From the NCBI RefSeq assembly GCF_001956695.1, contig NZ_CP019070.1:2108001-2172000 (forward strand): DNA of 64,000 nt, written 5' to 3'. Positions 10,350-17,635 of this stretch are shown piece by piece. The position numbers and the translations under genes were made by a program. How positions within the stretch are numbered: position 1 is the stretch's first letter; every line of letters starts with the position of its first letter. The notes under the pieces are model-generated. The model did not search any database. It was not told the DNA's origin and worked only from the letters and a program-made list of their open reading frames with translations. Origin of the DNA: Poseidonibacter parvus (lineage in GTDB: Bacteria > Campylobacterota > Campylobacteria > Campylobacterales > Arcobacteraceae).

Positions 10350-10977
10350 AAATATAAAGATTATTACATTTAGTGGAGTTGATGGTGCAGGTAAGACTAC
10401 AATATTAACAAAAGTTAAAGAGTTAATTGAAAATAAATATAATAAGAAAGTTGTTGTAGTTAGACATAGACCTTCAATTTTGCCAATATTAAGTGCCATA
10501 AAACATGGCAAAAAAGAAGCAGAAAAAAAGACAATGGAAGTATTACCACGAACAGGTGGAAATAAATCAAAATTATCATCTTTGGTTAGATTTTCTTATT
10601 ATCTTACAGATTATATTTTTGGTCAATTTGTATTATATTTTAAATATACAAGAAAAGATACGATTATAATATATGATAGATATTATTTTGATTTTATTAA
10701 CGATTCAAGAAGAACAAATATTGATTTGAATAGTAAATTTGTAAAATTCTTTTATAATTTTGTTTTTAAACCAAAGTTAAATATTTTTCTATATGCAAGT
10801 CCTGAAGTTATATTGTCTAGAAAGCAAGAGATGGATGAAAAGAGTATAGTAGAACTTACAGATAAATATAAAAACTTATTTGCTGAGTTTGATAATAAGT
10901 ATGACCAAGAATATTTAGCAATTGAAAATATTGATATTGAAGAGACTATGAATATTATTGAAAATCAGATTAAATAA
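10342..10977 (+). CDS. Thymidylate-kinase-like P-loop protein
   Basis: This is a 211-residue P-loop protein. SGVDGAGKTTI at about residues 11-21 is a Walker A of the thymidylate kinase type, and YDRYYFDF in the middle resembles the DRY segment of that family. The lid region differs from housekeeping Tmk, and position in a polysaccharide operon next to an APH-fold protein argues against it being the cell's thymidylate kinase. A small-molecule or sugar-phosphate kinase role is inferred. It is followed after 10 bases by the acyltransferase gene. Confidence 0.68.
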   Translation: MNKNIKIITFSGVDGAGKTTILTKVKELIENKYNKKVVVVRHRPSILPILSAIKHGKKEAEKKTMEVLPRTGGNKSKLSSLVRFSYYLTDYIFGQFVLYFKYTRKDTIIIYDRYYFDFINDSRRTNIDLNSKFVKFFYNFVFKPKLNIFLYASPEVILSRKQEMDEKSIVELTDKYKNLFAEFDNKYDQEYLAIENIDIEETMNIIENQIK

Positions 10978-10987
10978 AGGCTACGTT

Positions 10988-11683
10988 ATGTTAAAAAATT
11001 TGATAGAAAAATATGTACAAAGAACAAAGAACAAAAACTTTAACTTTGATGAATCAATAGATTCATCAATCCTTTTGTCATTTACTATAGATAAAATCAT
11101 ATCATTAATCAGAGGATTTAGATTTTTAGATTCAAGACATTTTTCTAAAAAGATTTTTTTAGGTAAAAATGTAAAAATATTTAATAAGAAAAATATTGAG
11201 CTTGGTAACAATGTGAATATTGGGGATTATGTAAAAATATATGCACTAGGGAAAAAGAAATTAACATTGAAAGACAATGTAAATATTGGCTCATTTTCAC
11301 AACTAGTTATTTCTGTATCATTTGATAATATTGGAGAATATATCGAAATTGGTAATAATGTAGGAATGGGAGAATTTGCATATATAGGTGGAGCAGGAGG
11401 AGTTAAAATTGGTGATAATACAATTATTGGTCAATATTTAAGTTTACATCCTGAAAATCACAATTACGAAGATAAAGGCATTTTAATTAGAGAACAAGGT
11501 GTTTCTAGAAAAGGAATCACTATTGGTGAAAATTGTTGGATTGGATCAAAGGTAACTATCTTAGATGGGGTTACTATTGGTAATGGATGTATTATTGCAG
11601 CAGGAAGTGTTGTAAATAAATCTTTTCCTGAAAATGTAATCATCGGTGGAGTTCCTGCAAAAGTATTAAAGGAAAGATGTTGA
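10988..11683 (+). CDS. Hexapeptide-repeat acyltransferase
   Basis: This is a left-handed beta-helix acyltransferase (LbH, CysE/NodL/WcaF type). Hexapeptide repeats such as IGDYVK, IGNNVG, IGDNTI, IGENCW and IGSKVT run through residues 80-215, and the end VIIGGVPAKVLKE is a family signature. It probably O-acetylates a sugar residue of the polysaccharide. I chose ATG 10988, preceded by an AAAGG site with 8-base spacing, over an in-frame ATG at 10958 that lies within the previous gene. Confidence 0.87.
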   Translation: MLKNLIEKYVQRTKNKNFNFDESIDSSILLSFTIDKIISLIRGFRFLDSRHFSKKIFLGKNVKIFNKKNIELGNNVNIGDYVKIYALGKKKLTLKDNVNIGSFSQLVISVSFDNIGEYIEIGNNVGMGEFAYIGGAGGVKIGDNTIIGQYLSLHPENHNYEDKGILIREQGVSRKGITIGENCWIGSKVTILDGVTIGNGCIIAAGSVVNKSFPENVIIGGVPAKVLKERC

Positions 11684-12759
11684 AAAAAATAGTATTTATT
11701 CATCTATTAAACGACTATAGCGGTAGCCCAAAAGTTCTATCACAAATAGTAAGAAATGAAGTTTTAAATAATAGCAATATTTACTTATACACATCAAAAG
11801 ATGATGGTTTTTTATCAAATATTACTAAAAATCATTTTAACTTTTTTTATAAAAGATCTAATAATAAATTTTTTACATTATGTACTTATATATTATCTCA
11901 GATGGATTTGTTTTTTAAAATATTAAAATACAAAAAAGAAGATATGATTTATATCAATACATTACTTCCTTTTGGAGCAGCGATGGCTGCTAGATTTAAA
12001 GGATGTGAAATTATATATCATATTCATGAAACATCTATAAAGCCTTCAGTATTAAAAAGATTTTTAAGATATGTTGTAAGTAAAACTGCTAGTAAGGTTA
12101 TATTTGTTTCGAATGATTTAAAATCTAAAGAAAGTTTTGAAAATATAAAAGATGAAGTAATACATAATGCTCTTGAACATAATTTTTTAGAAACAGCTTC
12201 ACACTATGAATATAAGTACTTACATCATGATAAGTTTATTGTAACTATGATTTGTTCATTAAAAGACTATAAAGGTATACCTGAGTTTATTAGTATTTGT
12301 AAAAAACTTGAAGAACAAAAAGATATATCTTTTAGATTGATTTTAAATGCAGATCAAATAGAAATAGATACTTATTTTAACTATGACTTACCTGATAATA
12401 TTGAAATATTTTCAAGACAAAAAGACTTGACTAAGTTTTATTCAAACTCTTCTTTAGTTTTAAACTTATCTAGAGTTGATCAGTGGGTTGAAACATTTGG
12501 TTTGACTATTGTAGAAGCATTAGCTTATGGTGTACCTATAATCTGTCCTCCAGTTGGCGGTCCTATTGAAATAGTAGAAAGTGATAAAGAAGGATATTTA
12601 ATATCATCATATGATATAGGTAAAATATCAAATAAAATATTAGAATTATCAAGAGATGAAGATACATGTCTACGTTTATCTGCAAATGGAAAAGAAAAAG
12701 TGAAAAGCTTTAGTGAAAAAGTATTTTTAGAAAAAATAGAAAAGGTGATATATGAATAA
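11677..12759 (+). CDS. Glycosyltransferase family 4
   Basis: This is a 360-residue GT-B fold glycosyltransferase. IHLLNDYSGSPKVL near the N-terminus matches the glycine/serine loop of the acceptor domain, and ETFGLTIVEALAYGVPIICPPVGG carries the GT4 donor motif (E-x7-E) followed by the usual G(G/S) turn. IYHIHETS in the middle is a common element of this family. A GGAAAG site precedes the ATG, which overlaps the acyltransferase by 7 bases. Sugar and linkage cannot be predicted. Confidence 0.88.
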   Translation: MLKKIVFIHLLNDYSGSPKVLSQIVRNEVLNNSNIYLYTSKDDGFLSNITKNHFNFFYKRSNNKFFTLCTYILSQMDLFFKILKYKKEDMIYINTLLPFGAAMAARFKGCEIIYHIHETSIKPSVLKRFLRYVVSKTASKVIFVSNDLKSKESFENIKDEVIHNALEHNFLETASHYEYKYLHHDKFIVTMICSLKDYKGIPEFISICKKLEEQKDISFRLILNADQIEIDTYFNYDLPDNIEIFSRQKDLTKFYSNSSLVLNLSRVDQWVETFGLTIVEALAYGVPIICPPVGGPIEIVESDKEGYLISSYDIGKISNKILELSRDEDTCLRLSANGKEKVKSFSEKVFLEKIEKVIYE

Positions 12760-13834
12760 AAAGAAATTATCAATTATTGGCACAGTAGGTATTCCTGCAA
12801 AATATGGTGGCTTTGAAACTTTGGCAGAATATTTGACAAAAGATTTAAACAAAGAGTATGATATAACTGTTTTTTGTTCTTCTAAATCATATCCAGAAAA
12901 ACTAGATTCTTACAACAATTGTAAGTTAGAATATATAAATCTTAATGCAAATGGAGCACAAAGTATTCCCTATGATATAGTATCTTTAATCAAATCACTT
13001 AAATTTGCTGATACTATTTTGATTCTAGGTGTATCAGGATGTATATTTTTACCTTTTTTAAGACTTTTTAATAAAAAGATTAGAATTGTCACAAATATTG
13101 ATGGTTTAGAATGGAAAAGAGATAAGTGGAATAAGTATACAAAATCTTTTTTAAAGTTCTCAGAAAAACTAGCTACAAAATACAGTGATGTTGTAGTTGC
13201 TGACAATAAAGTGATTCAAAATTATGTAAGAGATGAATATAAAGTTGAGAGTGAGTTAATCGCTTATGGAGCAGATCATGTAAATAAAGTCGAAATATCT
13301 ACTGAACTAAAAGAAAAATATACTTTCTTAAATGATAAATATGCATTTACAGTATGCAGAATAGAACCTGAGAATAATATTCATATAATTTTAGAAGCAG
13401 TATCAAAAAATGAAAATTTAACTTTTGTAATTATTGGAAATTGGGATGCAAGTGATTACGGGAAAGATTTAAAAGAAAAATATTCTTCATTTACTAATAT
13501 AAATATACTAGATCCTATTTATAATCAAACTATCCTAGATCAATTTAGATCAAACTGTTATGTGTATTTACATGGACATAGTGCAGGAGGCACAAATCCA
13601 TCATTAGTTGAGGCTATGTATTTAGGTCTTCCTATACTTGCTTTTGCAGTTGAGTATAACAAAGAAACAACACAACATAAGGCTTTGTATTTTAATTCTT
13701 CAATTGAATTAATAAAACTATTAAATAATATAAATGATACTAAATTAATTGATTTGTCAAAAGATATGAAAACTATTGCAGAAGAAAATTATAATTGGAA
13801 TTTAATATCTCAAAAATATAGCTCTTTATTTTAA
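12752..13834 (+). CDS. Glycosyltransferase with DUF1972-type N-terminus (probable rhamnosyltransferase)
   Basis: The N-terminal segment IIGTVGIPAKYGGFETLAEY is diagnostic of the DUF1972 subfamily of GT4 enzymes, many of which are annotated as rhamnosyltransferases. ILGVSGCIFLPFLR and NIDGLEWKRDKW are further conserved stretches, and HSAGGTNPSLVEAMYLGLP is the donor-binding motif. With a complete rml pathway at the start of the locus, transfer of L-rhamnose is a reasonable inference. Length is 360 residues. It overlaps the preceding glycosyltransferase by 8 bases. Confidence 0.88.
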   Translation: MNKKKLSIIGTVGIPAKYGGFETLAEYLTKDLNKEYDITVFCSSKSYPEKLDSYNNCKLEYINLNANGAQSIPYDIVSLIKSLKFADTILILGVSGCIFLPFLRLFNKKIRIVTNIDGLEWKRDKWNKYTKSFLKFSEKLATKYSDVVVADNKVIQNYVRDEYKVESELIAYGADHVNKVEISTELKEKYTFLNDKYAFTVCRIEPENNIHIILEAVSKNENLTFVIIGNWDASDYGKDLKEKYSSFTNINILDPIYNQTILDQFRSNCYVYLHGHSAGGTNPSLVEAMYLGLPILAFAVEYNKETTQHKALYFNSSIELIKLLNNINDTKLIDLSKDMKTIAEENYNWNLISQKYSSLF

Positions 13835-13847
13835 ATGAAAAAATAGA

Positions 13848-14531
13848 ATGTCTTATAAAATTTTAACTCTAGGTTTTTTCATTTGCATTTTTGTTTATCT
13901 ATTTACAAATCTTGGAAACTACTTAGACATATCAAAAGATCCAATTAAATCAGATATTATAGTATCTTTAGGTGGAGGAAAAAACTTACATAGATTCAAT
14001 AAATCTATTCAATTATATAAAGAGAATTATAGTAAACAAGGAATATTAATTATTACGGGTGGAACAAAGTATAGTCAACAAAATAATTTATCAGATAATA
14101 GAATTGCTCATATTAAGAATACAAATCAAAAAATTAATTATATTTTCAACCCTTATCTAAAAAATACTGCTGAAGAAATTCTCTTTATTAGAAACTATCT
14201 GAATGAAAACAATCTTAAATCAGCACTTTTAGTTACAGATTCACTTTATACAAGAAGAATATCAATATTAAGTAATTTATTAATACCAAAGTCAGATAAC
14301 CTTAGTATAAATACAGCAGTGACTGATTTAGAATGGTGGAATAAATCGTTATTCTATGAAAACAAGATTGCTTTATTGAGCGCATTTATGGAGTTTTTCA
14401 AAATTTCATACAACTATATTGCATATGGTGTATTTTATAAATTAGATTTATTATATTTACTTGAAGATATTGAAGAGCAATATGAATTAAAAAGAACTAT
14501 TCATGATTTTATAAACAAGTATAAAACATAA
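13848..14531 (+). CDS. YdcF/SanA-like DUF218 protein
   Basis: This is a 227-residue protein with one N-terminal membrane segment (about residues 4-22) and a DUF218 domain: SDIIVSLGGG, ILIITGGT, NTAEEILFIRNYL and ALLVTDSLYTRR are the family's conserved blocks. DUF218 proteins are envelope-associated and linked to polysaccharide or peptidoglycan metabolism, with no settled biochemical role. It is the last gene of the + strand locus. The ribosome site is weak, so coupling to the preceding gene 13 bases away is possible. Confidence 0.75.
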   Translation: MSYKILTLGFFICIFVYLFTNLGNYLDISKDPIKSDIIVSLGGGKNLHRFNKSIQLYKENYSKQGILIITGGTKYSQQNNLSDNRIAHIKNTNQKINYIFNPYLKNTAEEILFIRNYLNENNLKSALLVTDSLYTRRISILSNLLIPKSDNLSINTAVTDLEWWNKSLFYENKIALLSAFMEFFKISYNYIAYGVFYKLDLLYLLEDIEEQYELKRTIHDFINKYKT

Positions 14532-14561
14532 AAAAAGTATAAGATAATTATTTACTTTTTT
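14531..14561. terminator. AT-rich hairpin between convergent genes
   Basis: AAAAAAGTA pairs with TACTTTTTT across a 13-base loop, with T runs readable on both strands. It lies where the ydcF-like gene and the oppositely oriented nucleotidyltransferase gene converge, so it probably ends both transcripts. It overlaps the last codons of the latter. Confidence 0.5.
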
Positions 14562-15450
14562 TGAAAAACCTTGATAAGATATTGAATGGTCTTATTATAT
14601 AATATAACAATTCTGAATTATAATCTTTATTTAGACTTTGATAATCTAAGAACGAAGGTTTGAAAAGATAAAAAATATAAAATATTTTTTGTTTTACAGT
14701 ATCAAACATAATTAAATTAATAATCGAGAATTTATCTTCATCCATATTTTTCTTATTTTCAATTATTAGTTTTACTATTTTTTTATATTTATCATTATAT
14801 TTATTTTTTATATTTTCTGGTAATTTAGTATTAAGTAAATATCTAGATAAAAATAAAGAGGAATAAACTATTATTTTAGAATCACTTTTTTGAATTATAT
14901 TATCAATTAATTCCCAATCTAAATCATATTTGTTTATTAACTTATGAATATCTAGTATCCAAGATATTCTTGAAAAAAGATGCTTAGAACCATGTAGACA
15001 AAGGTAAACTAATAAGTATTCTTTAGAAAAACTATTTATTGAATTATTATTAATTAATATATTAGTAGTATTTTTAAAAAAGATATCACTATTTAAGTTA
15101 ATAGGGAAATCAGAAGAAAATAGTTTGTTATGAATTTCTATTGGAATATTATTATTTGGGTTAATAAAAGTATGATCAGAAAGTAATTTTTCAATCTTCT
15201 TTTTTCCAATTGAATACTCAAATTTTTCTTGATAATCAAACTTCTTTAAAATAGTTACTGTATTATCAAAATAATCTTCTTTTATTAATAAATCTATATC
15301 AACATATTGTCTAGAAATAACATCATCGTATACTAGCTGACATAAAGTAGGACCTTTGAAAGCTATTGCTTCTATATCATTTTCTTCTAATAGCTTCATT
15401 ACTTTGATAAGCTCACTTGTCATTAGCATGTTTTGTTTTGCTATGTCCAT
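14548..15450 (-). CDS. NTP_transf_5-type nucleotidyltransferase (5' end uncertain)
   Basis: This protein resembles the uncharacterised nucleotidyltransferase family PF14907. AIAFKGPTL gives the conserved KGP segment, and SRQYVDIDLLI gives the DxD metal-binding pair. Members occur beside HPr-kinase-like and PqqD-like genes in peptide-modification and polysaccharide loci, as here, where it would be the last gene of a - strand module. The first ATG at 15450 yields 300 residues, but the frame stays open for another 85 codons upstream with family-like sequence and no ATG, GTG or TTG. The annotated start is therefore probably too short, or the gene is damaged at its 5' end. Confidence 0.72.
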   Translation of the reverse strand: MDIAKQNMLMTSELIKVMKLLEENDIEAIAFKGPTLCQLVYDDVISRQYVDIDLLIKEDYFDNTVTILKKFDYQEKFEYSIGKKKIEKLLSDHTFINPNNNIPIEIHNKLFSSDFPINLNSDIFFKNTTNILINNNSINSFSKEYLLVYLCLHGSKHLFSRISWILDIHKLINKYDLDWELIDNIIQKSDSKIIVYSSLFLSRYLLNTKLPENIKNKYNDKYKKIVKLIIENKKNMDEDKFSIINLIMFDTVKQKIFYIFYLFKPSFLDYQSLNKDYNSELLYYIIRPFNILSRFFKKSK

Positions 15451-15705
15451 ATTTATGGTTTTTAGTTTTAGAGATAAATCTTTAGGTAAAATATCTTTGT
15501 GTTCTTTTAAAGTATGATAAACTAAGGGAAAGACTCCGTGAGTATAGCTAAGAGCAATAAAATCATCCCAGTTTTTTATAGTGCTGATTTTTTCTTTTAT
15601 TAGTTCTTGGTTTTTGTCTTCTTTGCAAGATTCTATTATAAGTATGATATCGTCTGATAAAGTTGTATTTAGATTTTTTATTTGAAAAGCCTTTTTTAAG
15701 TTATT
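15451..15705 (-). other. In-frame 5' extension of the nucleotidyltransferase, without a start codon
   Basis: Reading in frame upstream of the ATG at 15450 gives 85 further sense codons, ending at a TAA at 15706-15708. The translation includes NWDDFIALSYTHGVFPLVYH, matching the helical N-terminal region (W-x-x-x-x-x-x-A-x-x-H-G-V-x-P-L) common in NTP_transf_5 proteins. No standard start codon is in this frame. A TTG in another frame near 15717 would join it only with a one-base shift beside an A-run. It looks like a 5' truncation, a frameshift or a sequence error. Confidence 0.65.
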
Positions 15706-15804
15706 TTAAATGTTATCAAAATCTAATGTAAAAACAAATAAATCTCATATATTTTTAGATAAATGCATTATACGAAGGTATAAAATGATAAACATAATAC
15801 TATG
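15706..15804. other. Intergenic stretch with a possible - strand promoter
   Basis: No gene is visible here. On the - strand a TATAAT lies at about 15766-15771, in the right place to drive the nucleotidyltransferase frame, but no clear -35 box is seen. Short open frames are broken by stops. Confidence 0.35.
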
Positions 15805-15960
15805 AGGATGTTCAGGAATTGAATTAGAATTTAAAGATACTGGAGTAGATGAAAAGGATATGTAGTATCTTATTCAAACCCACAATACCAAATAGTGATC
15901 TGGCTAAACTTGATAAAGACAATAAAAAAGAACCGGTCAAAATTTTCGACTGCTTCAAAA
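15805..15960 (+). pseudogene. Remnant of GDP-mannose 4,6-dehydratase (gmd)
   Basis: Reading the + strand from 15815 gives GIELEFKDTGVDEK, and after a one-base shift near 15857 gives YVVSYSNPQYQI. This order matches the C-terminal part of GMD (GI-x-L-x-F/W-x-G-x-G-x-D-E-x-G, then an NPxYQ stretch). Further on, an EPVK stretch near 15930 may be the relic of the YFRPxE motif. Stops and shifts make it non-functional. GMD performs the first step of GDP-L-fucose synthesis. The match is by eye, but the conserved order supports it. Confidence 0.55.
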
Positions 15961-15984
15961 TATTTAATCACTAAAATACTCAAA

Positions 15985-16123
15985 GTGTAAAGAAGATATA
16001 AAGAACTAGACTTTAAACCAAAATGATGTAGAAAAATTCTTTGAAGATGAAAAACAAGAATATGTAATACTAGCAGCAAAAGTTAGAGGAATAGTAGCCA
16101 ATAATACATATAGAACTGATTTT
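15985..16123 (+). pseudogene. Remnant of GDP-L-fucose synthase (fcl/wcaG)
   Basis: From about 15991 the + strand reads YKELD, and after a shift near 16018 reads NDVEKFFEDEKQEYVILAA followed by KVRGIVANNTY. This matches the Fcl segment L-D-L-x-N-Q-x-x-V-x-x-F-F, then YVxLAAAKVGGIxANNxY. The rest of the gene is missing and the fragment stops at 16123, 12 bases from the PqqD-like gene. With the gmd remnant just upstream it records a deleted GDP-fucose pathway in the same orientation as the polysaccharide genes. Confidence 0.7.
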
Positions 16124-16135
16124 ACGGTCTCGCGA

Positions 16136-16411
16136 CTAATCACTTGTCTTTATAAGATTTCTCTCATTTAAAGATTTTACAAAATCTAAGATATCATTTT
16201 CTAGCTGTTTTTTTTCTACTTCCATAAACTCATTTAGTTCATCAAATATCTCTTGAAGTGTATTTTCTTCTAAAAGCATATCCCATATAACCTTTCCTAA
16301 TGAAGAAAAGTTAAAATATTCTTGTGTGTTTGTATCAAGAACTATTGTTTCGTCATCTACTTCTTGTGAAAAAAGTGTATCTGGTATAGTTACTTTAGTG
16401 TTTAAATTCAT
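16136..16411 (-). CDS. PqqD-family peptide-binding protein
   Basis: This is a small protein of 91 residues from the chosen start. VLDTNTQEYFNFSSLGKVIW followed by a helical tail fits the PqqD/RiPP-recognition-element fold (PF05402), whose members bind leader peptides and present them to modifying enzymes. I chose ATG 16411, which has an AGGAAG site 5 bases upstream, over an in-frame ATG at 16447 that lies deep in the kinase gene. It overlaps the kinase 3' end by 17 bases, so the two are co-translated. Its likely client is the small Tat-signal peptide at 17276-17485. Confidence 0.8.
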   Translation of the reverse strand: MNLNTKVTIPDTLFSQEVDDETIVLDTNTQEYFNFSSLGKVIWDMLLEENTLQEIFDELNEFMEVEKKQLENDILDFVKSLNERNLIKTSD

Positions 16412-17267
16412 TTGCTTCCTTTTTGATAAAGATACATATTTTATCATATACTTCTTCTAGTCTATCTAAATCCCAAGGTATTGAGATATTGTAAATATCT
16501 ACTTTATTTGCTATATTTGCAAGGGATTTAAATCGTGATTGTTTATGTACAGGAAGATCAATATCTGTAGCATATCGTAGTGCTTTAAACTTATCTATTC
16601 CTGATATTTTTTCTATGTTTATATCAGAGTTTTCATCTGATTTTATTAGGTTAAAAATACAATGAATTGGTTTGATTTCTTTTGCAAAATTTTCTACAAA
16701 TATACCTAAATCTTCCATCTTTCTATATGGTCTATGATAAGGATAAGAGGGAACTGCATATATTTTTTCTTCTTTTTCAAAAGTTGCAACTTTATCATCA
16801 GAAATCATAGTGTGACCTTTTTTTATGAAAAAATCTGTTAGTGTAGATTTTCCACCAAAAGAATCTGCTATAAAAAGTACTGATTTGTTTTCGATTTCTA
16901 CTGCACCTGCATGTAAAAAATAGTACTTATTTTCAAAGGTGAGTAAGATAGGTAAGAAAGTATGATATAACCAGTATTCTACTAATAAATCACTAGCTTT
17001 TTTTCTTCTTTTTATAATTATAGAATTTGTTCCTATTTTAAATAAAAAAGAAACTACGTCTTTTACATCAAAACTAAAGTATTGGTTTTTTACTATATTA
17101 TCAAAAGGCTTGTCACTTTTGATTTGTACTTCTCGGTATTGGTTATTGTAAAGAGTTAAGACATGAGATAAATCAACAGAGGGAAAATCTCCCTCTGTTA
17201 AAAGATAATAATTAGCATCAGCTAAAGTAGTAGGTTTATGGAGTAAAGAATAATTAAATAATTTCAT
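16395..17267 (-). CDS. HPr-kinase-like protein (HprK-related kinase)
   Basis: This is a 290-residue protein whose C-terminal half resembles the HPr kinase/phosphorylase catalytic fold. FIADSFGGKSTLTDF (about residues 132-146) is the P-loop and HTMISDDKVATF the following acidic segment. LHAGAVEIENKSVLF just before the P-loop is typical of HprK-related kinases found with PqqD-like proteins. True HprK of the PTS system is unlikely, since no HPr or PTS gene is nearby. In lasso-peptide clusters homologues phosphorylate a peptide Ser, so the adjacent small peptide is the obvious substrate candidate. It starts 8 bases after that peptide gene. Confidence 0.78.
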   Translation of the reverse strand: MKLFNYSLLHKPTTLADANYYLLTEGDFPSVDLSHVLTLYNNQYREVQIKSDKPFDNIVKNQYFSFDVKDVVSFLFKIGTNSIIIKRRKKASDLLVEYWLYHTFLPILLTFENKYYFLHAGAVEIENKSVLFIADSFGGKSTLTDFFIKKGHTMISDDKVATFEKEEKIYAVPSYPYHRPYRKMEDLGIFVENFAKEIKPIHCIFNLIKSDENSDINIEKISGIDKFKALRYATDIDLPVHKQSRFKSLANIANKVDIYNISIPWDLDRLEEVYDKICIFIKKEANEFKH

Positions 17268-17275
17268 TATCTAAT

Positions 17276-17485
17276 TTAGAAAGAACCTTTAAATCCACCT
17301 TCATCGTTGTTACCTGGGATAGTTGAAGGAGTAGTACTTGGTTCGTTACAGTTTGCTGAAATACAACTAGCTGCTGCTGATGTAGGGTTTGAAATTGCTC
17401 CAAGTGCTATTACAGTTGGTGCTACATATGCAGCTTTTTTTAAGAAAGCTCTTCTTGATTCGTTTGTTGTTTTTTTGCTCATCAT
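17276..17485 (-). CDS. Small Tat-signal peptide, candidate substrate of the kinase/PqqD module
   Basis: This encodes 69 residues. SRRAFLKK at residues 10-17 is a near-perfect twin-arginine motif, followed by a hydrophobic stretch (AYVAPTVIALGAI) and a small-residue region (SNPTSAAAS) suited to signal cleavage. The remaining tail of about 30 residues has two Cys (CISANC), a Ser/Thr/Pro-rich linker and ends NNDEGGFKGSF. Translation may begin at Met1 or at Met2 (17482); a GGAG site lies just upstream of both. It leads the kinase and PqqD-like genes. No known family is recognised beyond Tat-signal small proteins. Confidence 0.78.
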   Translation of the reverse strand: MMSKKTTNESRRAFLKKAAYVAPTVIALGAISNPTSAAASCISANCNEPSTTPSTIPGNNDEGGFKGSF

Positions 17486-17514
17486 AGTCTCCGTATGTTT
17501 GAATAATTAAATAG

Positions 17515-17523
17515 ATTATAACA
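17515..17523 (-). promoter_or_regulatory. Extended -10 promoter for the Tat-peptide operon
   Basis: On the - strand TGTTATAAT is an extended -10 (TGnTATAAT), about 30 bases before the peptide start, leaving a short leader with a GGAG ribosome site. The -35 region is weak. It diverges from the wza-like promoter. Confidence 0.55.
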
Positions 17524-17579
17524 TAACTTTTTAAATTATGATATTAAAATTAACTTAAATATAAGCTTTGAAGTTTAAG

Positions 17580-17609
17580 TTGACCTTTAATAAGGAAATG
17601 TGTTATTAT
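17580..17609 (+). promoter_or_regulatory. Sigma70-like promoter for the wza-wzc genes
   Basis: TTGACC at 17580-17585 and TATTAT at 17604-17609 are separated by 18 bases. The wza-like start follows 27 bases later, with an AAAGGG ribosome site. This suggests the export pair is transcribed independently of the biosynthesis genes. Confidence 0.6.
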
Positions 17610-17635
17610 AAGAAAATTTTGTTTAAAGGGAACAT

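Noticed and set aside
15870-16079. A 69-residue open frame on the - strand
   Set aside because: It is antisense to the gmd/fcl remnants, has no ribosome site and its sequence resembles no protein I know.
14548-17485. A lasso-peptide cluster
   Set aside because: Kinase, PqqD-like and nucleotidyltransferase genes resemble lasso tailoring genes, but there is no asparagine-synthetase-like cyclase, no transglutaminase-like protease and the small peptide has a Tat signal instead of a lasso leader.
17307-17510. A 67-residue open frame on the + strand
   Set aside because: It lies antisense to the Tat-signal peptide gene, whose twin-Arg motif, ribosome site and promoter make the - strand reading far better.
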